Source of the DNA: Symbiobacterium sp040797425
Lineage (GTDB): Bacteria; Bacillota; Sulfobacillia; Symbiobacteriales; Symbiobacteriaceae
Length of the DNA stretch: 64,000 bases
NCBI RefSeq assembly: GCF_040797425.1
Contig: NZ_JBFNEH010000003.1
Location: 1-64,000 of the forward strand
Direction: 5' to 3'
In this document: in pieces, positions 16,730-24,930 of the stretch
Position numbering within the stretch: the first letter of the stretch is position 1
How the letters are laid out: every line of letters begins with the position of its first letter
The notes under the pieces: model-generated
The model's database searches: none
What the model was told of the DNA's origin: nothing
The model's input: only the letters and a program-made list of their open reading frames with translations
Program-made: the position numbers and the translations under genes

Positions 16730-17122
16730 GTGACGAAGGCTGAGATGTACCTGAACTTCTTGAAGGAAGAGGGCTACGTACCCCGCTACGACGAGGACGG
16801 CGACATCGTGTTCAAGGTGGAGGGGCTTTCCTACCTGCTCTTCGCATCGGAGGACGACGAGCCGTACTTCCGGCTGGCATTGCCGTTCTTCTGGAAGATC
16901 GAGAGCCCCGAGGAGCACCAGCGGGCGCTGGCGGCGGCGTGTCGCGTCAACGCGGAGATCAAGGTGGTGAAGGTCTATCCGGTGGAGGATAAGGTGTGGG
17001 CCTCCGTCGAGATGCTCTTCAGCCCACCGGATGGCTTCAGGCCCGTCTTCGGCCGGGCGCTCCAGCTTCTCCGCCACGGGGTGAACTACTTTAGGGAGCT
17101 CATGCGCACGCCCGTGCAGTGA
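16730..17122 (+). CDS. YbjN-domain-like protein
   Basis: A 130-aa soluble protein with the alternating pattern of the YbjN/type III secretion chaperone-like fold: YLNFLKEEGYVPRYDEDGDIVFKVEGLSYLLF, a helix with ESPEEHQRALAAACRVN, then IKVVKVYPVEDKVWASVEMLFS. GTG 16730 is chosen because GCGAGGAGG lies 7 nt upstream; an earlier start would overlap the preceding gene out of frame. Function is unknown; the family assignment is by pattern only. Confidence 0.65.
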   Translation: MTKAEMYLNFLKEEGYVPRYDEDGDIVFKVEGLSYLLFASEDDEPYFRLALPFFWKIESPEEHQRALAAACRVNAEIKVVKVYPVEDKVWASVEMLFSPPDGFRPVFGRALQLLRHGVNYFRELMRTPVQ

Positions 17123-17363
17123 GGCGTGCCGGCCCGCCCGGCCGGGGCGGCGCCGCTACGGGTCGGCGCAGACGGGGGCGGGCCCGCAACGGAAGCAAGC
17201 GACCAGAAGGTGCACTTTCCCGGGCGTCACGTGCGGTGAGGCTACTGCCGGGCTATGGCTCCCGGAAAAGCTACCTCACGGGGCGGAGTGGAAAGTGCGC
17301 TTTCGCGTGTGCGGCCCCCGCGGCCTACTGGTGTCCGGATTCGGACAGGGGATAGACCTTTCG
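17123..17363. other. intergenic region with nested-stem element
   Basis: No gene is seen. The element at 17209-17301 can fold into three nested stems: GGTGCACTTTCC/GGAAAGTGCGCT outside, GTGAGG/CCTCAC (17236-17241 / 17274-17279) inside, and CCGGG/CCCGG (17248-17252 / 17261-17265) at the tip. It lies upstream of the promoter at 17364, so it is not part of that transcript. It could be a terminator-like structure for the genes to the left or an unrecognised RNA. Confidence 0.55.
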
Positions 17364-17393
17364 TTGACACCTGTCGTAGTCCATTGCTACACT
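17364..17393 (+). promoter_or_regulatory. sigma-A promoter of the ABC importer operon
   Basis: TTGACA (17364-17369), an 18-nt spacer and TACACT (17388-17393). The hemA promoter at 21665 has the same -10 and spacing. Confidence 0.75.
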
Positions 17394-17423
17394 GGGTAAG
17401 GATTTCGGCTATATCCGTGTGAA

Positions 17424-17448
17424 GCACCGCACGCCAGGCGTGCGGTGC
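17424..17448 (+). promoter_or_regulatory. hairpin in the 5' leader of the ABC importer operon
   Basis: GCACCGCACGC (17424-17434) and GCGTGCGGTGC (17438-17448) form a perfect 11-bp stem with the 3-nt loop CAG, about 15 nt before the ribosome binding site. No U-tract follows, so it is not a simple terminator. It may stabilise the mRNA or control translation. Confidence 0.5.
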
Positions 17449-17480
17449 CACGAACCATGCGATTGGAGGACGAGCAGTTC

Positions 17481-18494
17481 ATGAAGCAGAAGGTCTGGCG
17501 GGTTCTGGCGGCGCTGATGGTGGCCGGCCTCCTGGCCGGATGCGGCGGCGCCCGACCGCAGAACGCATACAGCAAGCAGGAGCCCGCTCCGTCGGCGCCC
17601 GAGACCGTGGGCAGCCTGAAGATCGGCCTGATTCCCACCGTCGACTGCCTGCCTTTCTGGGTGGCCGAGAGCAAGGACTACTACCGCCAGCAGGGCGTTG
17701 ACGTCGAGCTGGTCCGGTTCGCTTCGGCCACCGAGCGTGAGGCGGCCCTGGCCAGCGGTCAGATCGACGGCTCCCTGACGGACATCATGAATGCCGTGAC
17801 CCTGTACACCAGTGGCACGCCGGTGGCGATCACCTCCATCAACCTGGGGGCCACCATCGAGGAGGGGCCGTTCGCCATTGTCTCTGCCCCGGGTTCGGGC
17901 ATCACCCAGCCTGAGCAGCTGAAGGGCGTGGAGATCGCCATCGCCACCAACACCATCATCGAGTACGTCACCGAGAAACTGCTGCTGGAGAACGGCTTTA
18001 CGCCCGCGGAAATCAAGACCGTCTCCATCCCGCAGATTCCCGTGCGGTTCCAGAACCTGATCAGCGGCACGGTGAAGGCGGCCACGCTGCCCGAGCCGCT
18101 CCTCTCCCTGGCGGTGCACAAGGGCGGCACCGTGGTCCTCACCGACGCCGAGGCGAAGCGCAACTACTCCCAGTCGGTCATCGTGTTCAGTGAGAAGGCC
18201 GTGAAGGAGAAGGCCGAGGCGATCCGGCGGTTCTTCGTGGCCTACAACCTGGCGGTCTTCGACATCGACCAGGAGCCCGAGGCGTACAAGGAGCTCCTGG
18301 CCACCGAGGCGAACCTGCCGGCGGAGATCAAGGACTCCTGGCAGGTGATTACCTTCTCGCCGGCCCAGGCGCCGGGGAAGGCAGAGGTGGAAGAGGTGGT
18401 GGAATGGCTTCTGTCCAAAGGCTACATCAAGGAGCGGGTGGCCTACGAGGACATCGTGAACACCACGCTCTATCCGCAGGCGCAGTCGCAGTGA
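17481..18494 (+). CDS. ABC transporter substrate-binding lipoprotein, NMT1/SsuA-like
   Basis: Extracytoplasmic binding protein of an importer. The signal peptide ends in the lipobox LLAG-C (Cys21), so it should be lipid-anchored. The mature part has the periplasmic-binding fold of the NMT1/THI5/SsuA group: KIGLIPTVDCLPFWVAESKDYYRQQGVDVELVRF, then ALASGQIDGSLTDI. The family carries thiamine or riboflavin precursors, sulfonates, nitrate or similar small molecules, and the substrate cannot be read from sequence. TTGGAGGA precedes the ATG. It is first in a three-gene operon. Confidence 0.88.
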   Translation: MKQKVWRVLAALMVAGLLAGCGGARPQNAYSKQEPAPSAPETVGSLKIGLIPTVDCLPFWVAESKDYYRQQGVDVELVRFASATEREAALASGQIDGSLTDIMNAVTLYTSGTPVAITSINLGATIEEGPFAIVSAPGSGITQPEQLKGVEIAIATNTIIEYVTEKLLLENGFTPAEIKTVSIPQIPVRFQNLISGTVKAATLPEPLLSLAVHKGGTVVLTDAEAKRNYSQSVIVFSEKAVKEKAEAIRRFFVAYNLAVFDIDQEPEAYKELLATEANLPAEIKDSWQVITFSPAQAPGKAEVEEVVEWLLSKGYIKERVAYEDIVNTTLYPQAQSQ

Positions 18495-19255
18495 CGGGAC
18501 GCGGCGAGTCCCCTGCCGCAGCGCCCATGATGATCACGGCGCGCCACGTGAGCTATGCCTACAAGGAGACGGTCGCCCTGCGCGACGTCTCCTTTGACCT
18601 GCCCATGGGGGAGACGCTGGCGGTGGTAGGCCCGTCGGGGTGCGGCAAGACCACCCTGCTGAGCCTGCTCGCCGGCCTCCTGCCCGTGACCAGCGGCGCG
18701 ATTGCGGTGGGCGGCGCGCCGGTGCAGCCCCGCCGGCCGGGCACCGCGCTCATCCTGCAGGACTACGGGCTGCTCCCCTGGAAGACGGTGCGGGAGAACG
18801 TGGCCCTGGGATTGCGCATCCGGGGGCTGAAGCCCGACGGAGCTGACCGCGCCTTGCGCGAGGTGGGGCTCGCCGATCTGGCGGGGCGCTGGCCGCATCA
18901 GCTCTCCGGCGGCCAGAAGCAGCGGGTGGCGATCGCCCGGTCGCTGGCCCTGGAGCCCGACCTGCTCCTGATGGACGAGCCCTTCTCGGCGCTGGACGCC
19001 CTCACGCGCGAGGAGATGCAGGAGCTGCTGCTCTCCATCTGGCGCAAGCGCAAGACCAGCCTGGTGCTGGTGACCCACTCGATCCCCGAGGCGGTCTACC
19101 TGGGCCAGCAGATCCTGGTGCTCACGGCCCGCCCGGGCCGGGTGGCCGGCCTCTTCCGCAACCCGGCGGTGGGCGACCGGCGGGCCGCGGCCTTCCACGA
19201 GATGGTCAACCGCGTCCGCGATGCCCTCGAGCGGGGGGTGAATGGCGGTGCGTAA
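18491..19255 (+). CDS. ABC transporter ATP-binding protein (NitT/TauT-type)
   Basis: The ATPase powers the importer. Walker A is GPSGCGKTT, the signature is LSGGQKQR, Walker B is LLLMDEPFSALDA, and the switch is VTHSIPEA. QDYGLLPWKTVRENV is the typical Q-loop of the SsuB/TauB group. GTG 18491 overlaps the preceding stop (GTGA), suggesting coupled translation; ATG 18527 is an alternative nearer the conserved start. Its end overlaps the permease gene by 14 nt. Confidence 0.9.
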   Translation: MTGRGESPAAAPMMITARHVSYAYKETVALRDVSFDLPMGETLAVVGPSGCGKTTLLSLLAGLLPVTSGAIAVGGAPVQPRRPGTALILQDYGLLPWKTVRENVALGLRIRGLKPDGADRALREVGLADLAGRWPHQLSGGQKQRVAIARSLALEPDLLLMDEPFSALDALTREEMQELLLSIWRKRKTSLVLVTHSIPEAVYLGQQILVLTARPGRVAGLFRNPAVGDRRAAAFHEMVNRVRDALERGVNGGA

Positions 19256-19997
19256 GTATCGCTGGTACCACTACGCCATCGCCCTGGCCATCCTGGCGGC
19301 GGGGTGGGAGGTGCTGGCCCGCGCCCTGGACGTCGCTGCGTTCCCCCGGCTGGGCGCGGCGCTTTCCTCGTTCATCGAGGGCGTGCGGCCCGGTGGCGAG
19401 CTGGTGGAGCACTTCCTCGCCTCCACCTACCGGGTACTGGCCTCCACTGTGATCTCTTTGGCGCTGGGGGTGCCGCTGGGGCTCTACCTCGGCCGCTCGG
19501 GCGGCCCCATCGGGGCGGTGCTTGTTTACCTCACCTACCCGGTGCCCAAGGTGGTCTTCCTGCCCGTGATCATGGTGCTGCTGGGCATCGGCGACACCTC
19601 GAAGATCTTCCTCATCACCCTGATCATCTTCTTCCAGATCCTCGTCACGGTGAAGGACGCCGCGGCCAGCGTGCCCAGCGGGCTGATTCGCTCCGTGCAG
19701 TCGCTGGGCGGCGGGGAGTGGGCGATCTACCGTCACGTGATCCTGCCCGCCACGCTGCCGGCCATCTTCACGGCCCTCAGGCTCTCCACCGGCACCGCGA
19801 TCGCCGTTCTCTTCTTCGCCGAGACCTACGCCACGCGCACGGGGCTGGGCTCCTTCGTGTGGGACGCCCTGTCGCGGCTCGCTTATGATACGATGTTTGC
19901 CGGCGTGATGGCGATGGCCCTGATGGGGTTCGGGTTCTACGTGCTGCTGGACGCGACGGAGCGGCTCCTCTGCCCCTGGGCGGAGGCGCAGCGCTAA
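19242..19997 (+). CDS. ABC transporter permease (SsuC/ThiX-like)
   Basis: Inner-membrane subunit of the same importer, 251 aa with about six membrane helices. The EAA loop that contacts the ATPase reads SVQSLGGGEWAIYRHVILPATLPAIFTALR near residues 148-177, the form typical of the BPD-type SsuC/TauC family. GCGGGGGGTG lies directly before the ATG inside the ATPase gene. It ends 21 nt before menG. Confidence 0.9.
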   Translation: MAVRKYRWYHYAIALAILAAGWEVLARALDVAAFPRLGAALSSFIEGVRPGGELVEHFLASTYRVLASTVISLALGVPLGLYLGRSGGPIGAVLVYLTYPVPKVVFLPVIMVLLGIGDTSKIFLITLIIFFQILVTVKDAAASVPSGLIRSVQSLGGGEWAIYRHVILPATLPAIFTALRLSTGTAIAVLFFAETYATRTGLGSFVWDALSRLAYDTMFAGVMAMALMGFGFYVLLDATERLLCPWAEAQR

Positions 19998-20018
19998 CTT
20001 GACGGAGGAGGCGGTCTC

Positions 20019-20771
20019 ATGGCCCCTGGCTACCAGCCCCCGGCCCCGGAGGAGAAGGAGCAGTACGTCCGGGAACTCTTCAACCAGATCGCCGAGCGGT
20101 ACGACGCGATGAACCAGGTGATGTCGGCCGGCCAGTGGGAGCGGTGGCACCGGGAGTTCGTGAATCACACCCGCTTTCGCCCGGGTGACCACATCCTCGA
20201 CGTGGCCTGCGGCACCGGCGACCTCACCCTGCTGGACGCGGCGCAGGTGGCGCCCAGCGGGCGGGTGATCGGCGTCGACATCTCCGAAGGAATGCTGGAG
20301 GTGGGCCGGCGCCGGGTCGCAGCCTCGCCGTATCAGCACATCATCACCCTGCAGGTGGGCAACGCCATGGACCTGCCCTTCCCCGACAACACCTTCGACG
20401 GGGTGACCATGGGCTGGGCGATGCGCAACGTCGCCTCGATCCCCCGAACCCTTGCGGAGATCTACCGGGTGCTCAAGCCGGGCGGCCGCTTCATCTGCCT
20501 CGAGGCGTCGAAGCCTTACAGCCGGGTGCTCCGGTTCGGCTTTTTCCTGTACTGGAAGACCTTCCTGCCGCTCATCGACTGGTTCGTGGTGAAGGCGGGC
20601 GGCCAGGCGAAGATCCGCCCCTACACCTACCTCTCCCACTCGCTCGACAACTACCCGTTCCCGGACGGGCTGGAAGACCTGTTCCGCCAGGCCGGGTTCA
20701 AGCAGACCGACTACCAGCTCCTGATGCTGGGTACGGTGGCCATTCACGTGGGCACCAAGCCTGTACCCTGA
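20019..20771 (+). CDS. menG: demethylmenaquinone methyltransferase
   Basis: SAM-dependent C-methylation of demethylmenaquinone, the last step of menaquinone synthesis (UbiE/MenG family). The 250-aa protein has NQIAERYDAMNQVMSAGQWERWHR at the start, the SAM-binding motif ILDVACGTGDLT near residue 60, VIGVDISEGML near 86 and the UbiE signature VTMGWAMRNV near 128. GGAGGAGG lies 6 nt before the ATG. It closely follows the ABC permease and may share its transcript, without an obvious functional link. Confidence 0.92.
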   Translation: MAPGYQPPAPEEKEQYVRELFNQIAERYDAMNQVMSAGQWERWHREFVNHTRFRPGDHILDVACGTGDLTLLDAAQVAPSGRVIGVDISEGMLEVGRRRVAASPYQHIITLQVGNAMDLPFPDNTFDGVTMGWAMRNVASIPRTLAEIYRVLKPGGRFICLEASKPYSRVLRFGFFLYWKTFLPLIDWFVVKAGGQAKIRPYTYLSHSLDNYPFPDGLEDLFRQAGFKQTDYQLLMLGTVAIHVGTKPVP

Positions 20772-20778
20772 TGCAGTT

Positions 20779-20806
20779 CCGCCCGGGACGCACGCGCCCC
20801 GGGCGG
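20779..20806 (+). terminator. GC hairpin after menG
   Basis: CCGCCCGGG (20779-20787) pairs with CCCGGGCGG (20798-20806) around a 10-nt loop. No U-tract follows, so termination is only possible. Confidence 0.45.
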
Positions 20807-20850
20807 CGCCGCGTCACCGCGGTGCGGGGCTTGTCGTCACAATAATGCGC

Positions 20851-20856
20851 TATAAT
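20851..20856 (+). promoter_or_regulatory. -10 element of the short flavoprotein gene
   Basis: A perfect TATAAT lies about 40 nt upstream of the gene. The nearest -35-like sequence, TTGTCG (20831-20836), has a short 14-nt spacer, so activator dependence is possible. Confidence 0.5.
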
Positions 20857-20898
20857 TTGGATGGGTTCCGAGTAAGGGTATGGAAGGAGATGTTGCAC

Positions 20899-21474
20899 GT
20901 GTACGATGTGGCAGTAGTCGGTGCGGGACCTGCAGGCGCCAGCGCCGCAACGTTCACGGCGCGGGCCGGCCTCAAGACCCTGCTGGTGGACGCGGACCAG
21001 TCGATGACCCGCCGCGCCTGGATTCCCAATCACCTGGGCTTCCCCGAGGGCGTCGCGGGTCCCGATCTGGTGGACCGGGGCAAGGAGCAGGCGCAGAAGG
21101 CCGGCGCCGAGCTGGTGACGGCCAAGATCACCGCGCTGAACCGCGCCGGCGACGGGTTCCAGCTGAAGGCCGAGGACGGGCGTGAGTTCACCGCCCGTCA
21201 GGTGATCCTCTGCACGGGCCCGCTGTGCGACCTGGCCCGGGCGGCCGGCGCCGAGGTGGTGGCGGCGAAGGAGCCGCGCATGAAGGAGGCCGTGGTGGTC
21301 GACGCCAACGGCCAGACCCGCGTGCCGGGCCTCTGGGCGGCGGGCACGTGTGCCGGCGTGAGCGTGCACACCATCATCACCGCGGGCGACGGGGCTCGTG
21401 TGGCGATCAACCTGGTGAGCGCCGTCAAGGGCGCCCGCCATGTGGATCACGAAGTGATGCCGGCTTCGAAGTAG
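20899..21474 (+). CDS. short FAD-dependent oxidoreductase, thioredoxin-reductase-like
   Basis: A 191-aa protein with the N-terminal dinucleotide motif VVGAGPAGASAATFTARAG and the C-terminal VPGLWAAGTCAG...HTIITAGDGARVAINL block, which together form the FAD domain of thioredoxin-reductase-like enzymes. The NAD(P)H domain and the redox CxxC are missing, so it probably needs a partner or uses bound flavin only. GTG 20899 is preferred because GGAAGGAG directly abuts an ATG at 20890 but has 9 nt to the GTG. It resembles single-domain YpdA/TrxR-like proteins; no specific function is assigned. Confidence 0.78.
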   Translation: MYDVAVVGAGPAGASAATFTARAGLKTLLVDADQSMTRRAWIPNHLGFPEGVAGPDLVDRGKEQAQKAGAELVTAKITALNRAGDGFQLKAEDGREFTARQVILCTGPLCDLARAAGAEVVAAKEPRMKEAVVVDANGQTRVPGLWAAGTCAGVSVHTIITAGDGARVAINLVSAVKGARHVDHEVMPASK

Positions 21475-21494
21475 TCCTTCGGCGGTGCAGCGGG

Positions 21495-21540
21495 GCGGCT
21501 CACTGGGGGGGGGGCCGGCGGCCAGGGTGAGCCGCTCCGG
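21495..21540 (+). terminator. terminator-like hairpin after the flavoprotein gene
   Basis: GCGGCTCAC (21495-21503) pairs with GTGAGCCGC (21527-21535) around a loop containing ten consecutive G. No U-tract follows. Confidence 0.5.
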
Positions 21541-21664
21541 TGCTTCCTGAGCGGTTCGGTCCGACCGCCGAACGCGTTTGGAGCCATTCCAGAATAGTGC
21601 CTCGAACGGATTGGCACGAACCGTCTACATCCGGTAGGGTAAAAGTATGTTCGGGTAGTCCGGC

Positions 21665-21694
21665 TTGACCACATGCGGGTCTTGCCGGTACACT
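21665..21694 (+). promoter_or_regulatory. sigma-A promoter of the hem operon
   Basis: TTGACC (21665-21670), an 18-nt spacer and TACACT (21689-21694), about 70 nt upstream of hemA. Confidence 0.75.
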
Positions 21695-21764
21695 GTCGGG
21701 CTAAAGGCGGACGGGCCTCCCCGGAGGCCACCCCATCCCCGACAAGGCGGAGTGAGAGACCGTC

Positions 21765-23084
21765 GTGAAGATCGTCATGGTCGGCTTGAACCACAGGACG
21801 GCTCCGGTCGAGGTGCGGGAGGCGCTGGCCGTGTCCGGTGCGGACGCGCCGACTGCGCTCACCCGGCTGCGCGGGCTGCCCGTCAGCGAGGGCGTGTTGC
21901 TCTCCACCTGCAACCGCACGGAGGTCTACGCCGTGGGCCGGGACGTGGCCGAATGTGAACGCGCACTGGTCGACTACCTGACCGGCCTGGCGGCAGACCT
22001 GCACGGGCGTTCGCTCTCCCGCGACGCGCTGGAGCCCTTTCTGTACCGGCGGCAGGGGCTGGCCGCGGTGGAGCACCTGTTCCGGGTGGCCGCGGGCCTC
22101 GACTCCATGATCCTGGGCGAGACCCAGATCCTCGGCCAGGTGCGTACCGCGCACCGCCAGGCGGCGCAGGCACAGACGGTGGGGAAGGTGATGCACCAGC
22201 TCTTCCACCAGGCGATTGCAGTGGGCAAGCGGGCGCAGACGGAGACGCGGATCGGCCAGAGTGCGGTCAGCGTGTCGTACGCCGCGGTGGAACTGGCCCG
22301 CAAGGTCTTCCAGACCCTCGAGGGGCGGCGCTGTCTCGCCATCGGCGCCGGGGAGACCGCGAAGCTGACGGTGCGCCACCTGCAGGCTGCCGGCGTGCGC
22401 GACCTGGTGGTGGCCAACCGGACGCTGGACAGGGCCGAGCGGCTTGCCCGCGAGATCAACGGCCGGGCCATGACCTTGGACGAGGTGCCCCGGGTGCTGT
22501 CCGAGGTGGACGTGGTCATCTCCTCCACCGGCGCGCCGGGATACGTGGTCACCCGCCAGCAGGTGGAGCAGGCGGTGCGGGCCCGGAGGGGGCGGCCCAT
22601 CTTCCTGTTCGACATCGCCGTGCCGCGTGACATTGAGCCGGGCGTCGCTCACGTGGAGGGCGCGTTTCTCTACGACATTGACGATCTGGAGGCGGTGGTC
22701 ACGGCCAACCTGGCCGAGCGGCAGCAGGAGGCCCGCAAGGTCGAGCGCATCATCGCCGAGGAGGTGGAGCGCTTCCGGCAGTGGGCCGCCTCGCTGGCCG
22801 TGGTGCCCACCATCCGGATGCTGCGGGAGAAGGTCGACGCGATCCGGGAACAGGAGCTGGCCCGCGCCTTCAACCGCCTGCCCGACCTGACCGAGCGCCA
22901 GCGGGAGGTCATCGCCGCCATGACGGTTTCGCTGGTGAACAAGATCCTGAACGCTCCCACCCAGCAGTTGAAAGGAATGGCGGGCGAGGGTGCGGCGGAC
23001 GAGGCGATTCAGACGGTGAGCCGCCTCTTCGACCTCGGGCGGCCTGCGGGCCAGCCTGCCGTGGAGGGGGGAGGCTCGGGATGA
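21765..23084 (+). CDS. hemA: glutamyl-tRNA reductase
   Basis: Reduces glutamyl-tRNA(Glu) to glutamate semialdehyde, the first committed step of C5-pathway haem synthesis. The 439-aa protein has GLNHRTAPVEVRE at residues 7-19, the catalytic cysteine in STCNRTE (Cys49), GETQILGQV near 117 and an NADPH domain with IGAGETAKL near 193. The C-terminal dimerisation domain is present. The GTG start gives the canonical MKIVMVGLNHR N-terminus; AAGGCGGAG lies about 13 nt upstream. The stop overlaps the next gene (ATGA). Confidence 0.95.
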   Translation: MKIVMVGLNHRTAPVEVREALAVSGADAPTALTRLRGLPVSEGVLLSTCNRTEVYAVGRDVAECERALVDYLTGLAADLHGRSLSRDALEPFLYRRQGLAAVEHLFRVAAGLDSMILGETQILGQVRTAHRQAAQAQTVGKVMHQLFHQAIAVGKRAQTETRIGQSAVSVSYAAVELARKVFQTLEGRRCLAIGAGETAKLTVRHLQAAGVRDLVVANRTLDRAERLAREINGRAMTLDEVPRVLSEVDVVISSTGAPGYVVTRQQVEQAVRARRGRPIFLFDIAVPRDIEPGVAHVEGAFLYDIDDLEAVVTANLAERQQEARKVERIIAEEVERFRQWAASLAVVPTIRMLREKVDAIREQELARAFNRLPDLTERQREVIAAMTVSLVNKILNAPTQQLKGMAGEGAADEAIQTVSRLFDLGRPAGQPAVEGGGSG

Positions 23085-23899
23085 CGGCTGCGCTGGTCCT
23101 CCCGATGACGGGAAGTGCGGCAGCCCTCTACACGCTGACCGCACTGGCACACGCCACCCTCATCTTCCGGCGGGGGTTCGAGCGCCTGGCCAGCTGGTCG
23201 ACCCGGATGGCGTGGACCCTCCATACGGCGGGCCTGGCGCTCCTGGTCACCCACACCGGCCGGGCGCCGGTCTACAGCCTCTTCGAGGTCTCCATGTTCC
23301 TGGCGTGGCTCCTGTTCACCCCTTACGTCTATCTCGAGTACGTGCACCGCAACCAGTCGGTGGGGGCCGTGCTCGCCCCCGTGGCGGCGGCGGTGCTGGT
23401 GACGGCGCTGGCGGCGCCCCGCCCGGCGGCGGATCCCTTCCCGGGCGTGCCGCCCCAGCAGCTCCTGGTCTGGCACGTCGGCATGACGCTGCTGGGCTAT
23501 CTCTTTTTCCTGGCGGCCTTCGTGGCCGGGGCGCTCTACCTGGTGCAGGACCGCAACCTGCGCCGCAAGGCCTTCGGCCCCATCTACCACATGCTGCCCT
23601 CGCTGGAGTGGCTCGACCGGTCGGCCGGCCGCCTGGTGACGGTGGGGTTCGCCCTGCTGACGCTGGGCGTCGCGGCGGGAATCTCCTTTGCGCGGGTCAC
23701 CTGGGGCACCTTCTGGCACGCCGATCCGAAGGTGCTGTTCACCCTGCTGCTGTGGCTGGTCTACGGCGGCTACCTTGCCCTGCGGCAGGTCCGCTGCTGG
23801 GGCGGCCGGCGGGCGGCCTGGTGGAGCGTGGCCGCCGGCGCGGCCGTGCTCTTTAACTACGTCTTCATCAACATGGCATCGAGTTCCCACCGCTTCTAA
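23081..23899 (+). CDS. hemX: HemX/CcsA-like membrane protein
   Basis: A 272-aa protein with about eight membrane helices, of the cytochrome c assembly (CcsA/HemX) family. In Bacillus, HemX in this position lowers HemA levels. Features are VYSLFEVSMFLAWLL near residue 65, the conserved LVWHVGMTLLGYLFFLAAFVAGALYLVQDR segment near 128 and TWGTFWHADPK near 207, with conserved histidines and tryptophans. It starts inside the hemA stop codon (ATGA) and precedes hemC by 25 nt. Confidence 0.85.
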   Translation: MTAALVLPMTGSAAALYTLTALAHATLIFRRGFERLASWSTRMAWTLHTAGLALLVTHTGRAPVYSLFEVSMFLAWLLFTPYVYLEYVHRNQSVGAVLAPVAAAVLVTALAAPRPAADPFPGVPPQQLLVWHVGMTLLGYLFFLAAFVAGALYLVQDRNLRRKAFGPIYHMLPSLEWLDRSAGRLVTVGFALLTLGVAAGISFARVTWGTFWHADPKVLFTLLLWLVYGGYLALRQVRCWGGRRAAWWSVAAGAAVLFNYVFINMASSSHRF

Positions 23900-23924
23900 T
23901 CTGCAGGGGGAGGCGGATCCGCCC

Positions 23925-24848
23925 GTGAGTCTGATACGGGTTGCCACCCGGGGTTCGCTGCTGGCGCTTACCCAGACCGGCTGGGTGATCGACCGGCTGA
24001 AGGAGGCCAATCCGGGCCTGGAGTTCGAGACGCAGGTCTTCAAGACCGTGGGCGACCGGGTGCTGGACCGGGCCCTGTCGCAGATCGGCGACAAGGGGCT
24101 CTTTACGAAGGAACTGGAGGAGGCCTTGCTGGATGGCCGGGCGGACTTGGCGGTGCACAGCCTGAAGGACCTGCCCTCCGATCTGCCGCCCGGGCTGGTG
24201 CTGGGCGCCGTGCCCGAGCGGGAGGACCCGCGCGACGTGGTGATCACCCGCGACGGCACCACCTTCGCTGACCTGCCGCCGGGTTCCCGGGTGGGCACCT
24301 CGAGCCTGCGCCGGGTGGCGCAGCTGAAGGCGCGGCGGCCGGACCTCACCTTCGTGCCCATCCGCGGGAACGTGGACACCCGCCTGAGGAAGCTGGGCGA
24401 AGGGCAGGTGGACGCCCTGGTAATGGCCGCCGCCGGGCTCCACCGGGCGGGCTTCGCCGACCGGATCACCGAGTACCTCGACCCGGAGGACTGCCTGCCG
24501 GCGCCGGGGCAGGGAGCCCTGGGCATCGAGATCCGGGCCGACGACGCCCGGATCGGGCAGGTGGTGGGCCGCATCCATCACCCCGAGACCGCCCTGGCGG
24601 TGATGGCTGAGCGGGCGGTGCTGGCGCGGCTGGAAGGGGGCTGCCAGGTGCCCATTGCCGCGCACGCCGTGGTGGAGGACGGCTGGCTGCAGGTGGAGGG
24701 GCTGATCGCCGCCCCTGACGGCTCCAGGGTGATCCGCCACGCCGCCGAGGGTGACGCCGGGCGCGCCCGGTCGCTGGGCACACAGGTGGCCGACTGGCTG
24801 CTGGATCACGGCGGCCGGGAGATCCTGAACGCGGCGCTGGGGCGGTAG
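23925..24848 (+). CDS. hemC: porphobilinogen deaminase (hydroxymethylbilane synthase)
   Basis: Joins four porphobilinogens into hydroxymethylbilane. The 307-aa protein has RVATRGSLLALTQ at residues 5-17, AVHSLKDLP near 77, GTSSLRRVAQL near 124, PIRGNVDTRLRKL near 145, and LEGGCQVPI with Cys240, which attaches the dipyrromethane cofactor. GTG 23925 follows CAGGGGGAGG. It lies in the order hemA-X-C-D-B, the classic Firmicutes operon. Confidence 0.95.
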   Translation: MSLIRVATRGSLLALTQTGWVIDRLKEANPGLEFETQVFKTVGDRVLDRALSQIGDKGLFTKELEEALLDGRADLAVHSLKDLPSDLPPGLVLGAVPEREDPRDVVITRDGTTFADLPPGSRVGTSSLRRVAQLKARRPDLTFVPIRGNVDTRLRKLGEGQVDALVMAAAGLHRAGFADRITEYLDPEDCLPAPGQGALGIEIRADDARIGQVVGRIHHPETALAVMAERAVLARLEGGCQVPIAAHAVVEDGWLQVEGLIAAPDGSRVIRHAAEGDAGRARSLGTQVADWLLDHGGREILNAALGR

Positions 24849-24930
24849 TTCCGCCGGGCGCCGGGCAGCGCCCTGTGGCGGATGCCCGCTTCAACCGTGC
24901 GAGGACCTTGCTTGAGTGGGGGGTGGCACC

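Noticed and set aside
17209..17301. Fluoride, guanidine or TPP riboswitch for the ABC importer
   Set aside because: None of the conserved cores of these classes could be found, and the element lies upstream of the importer's promoter.
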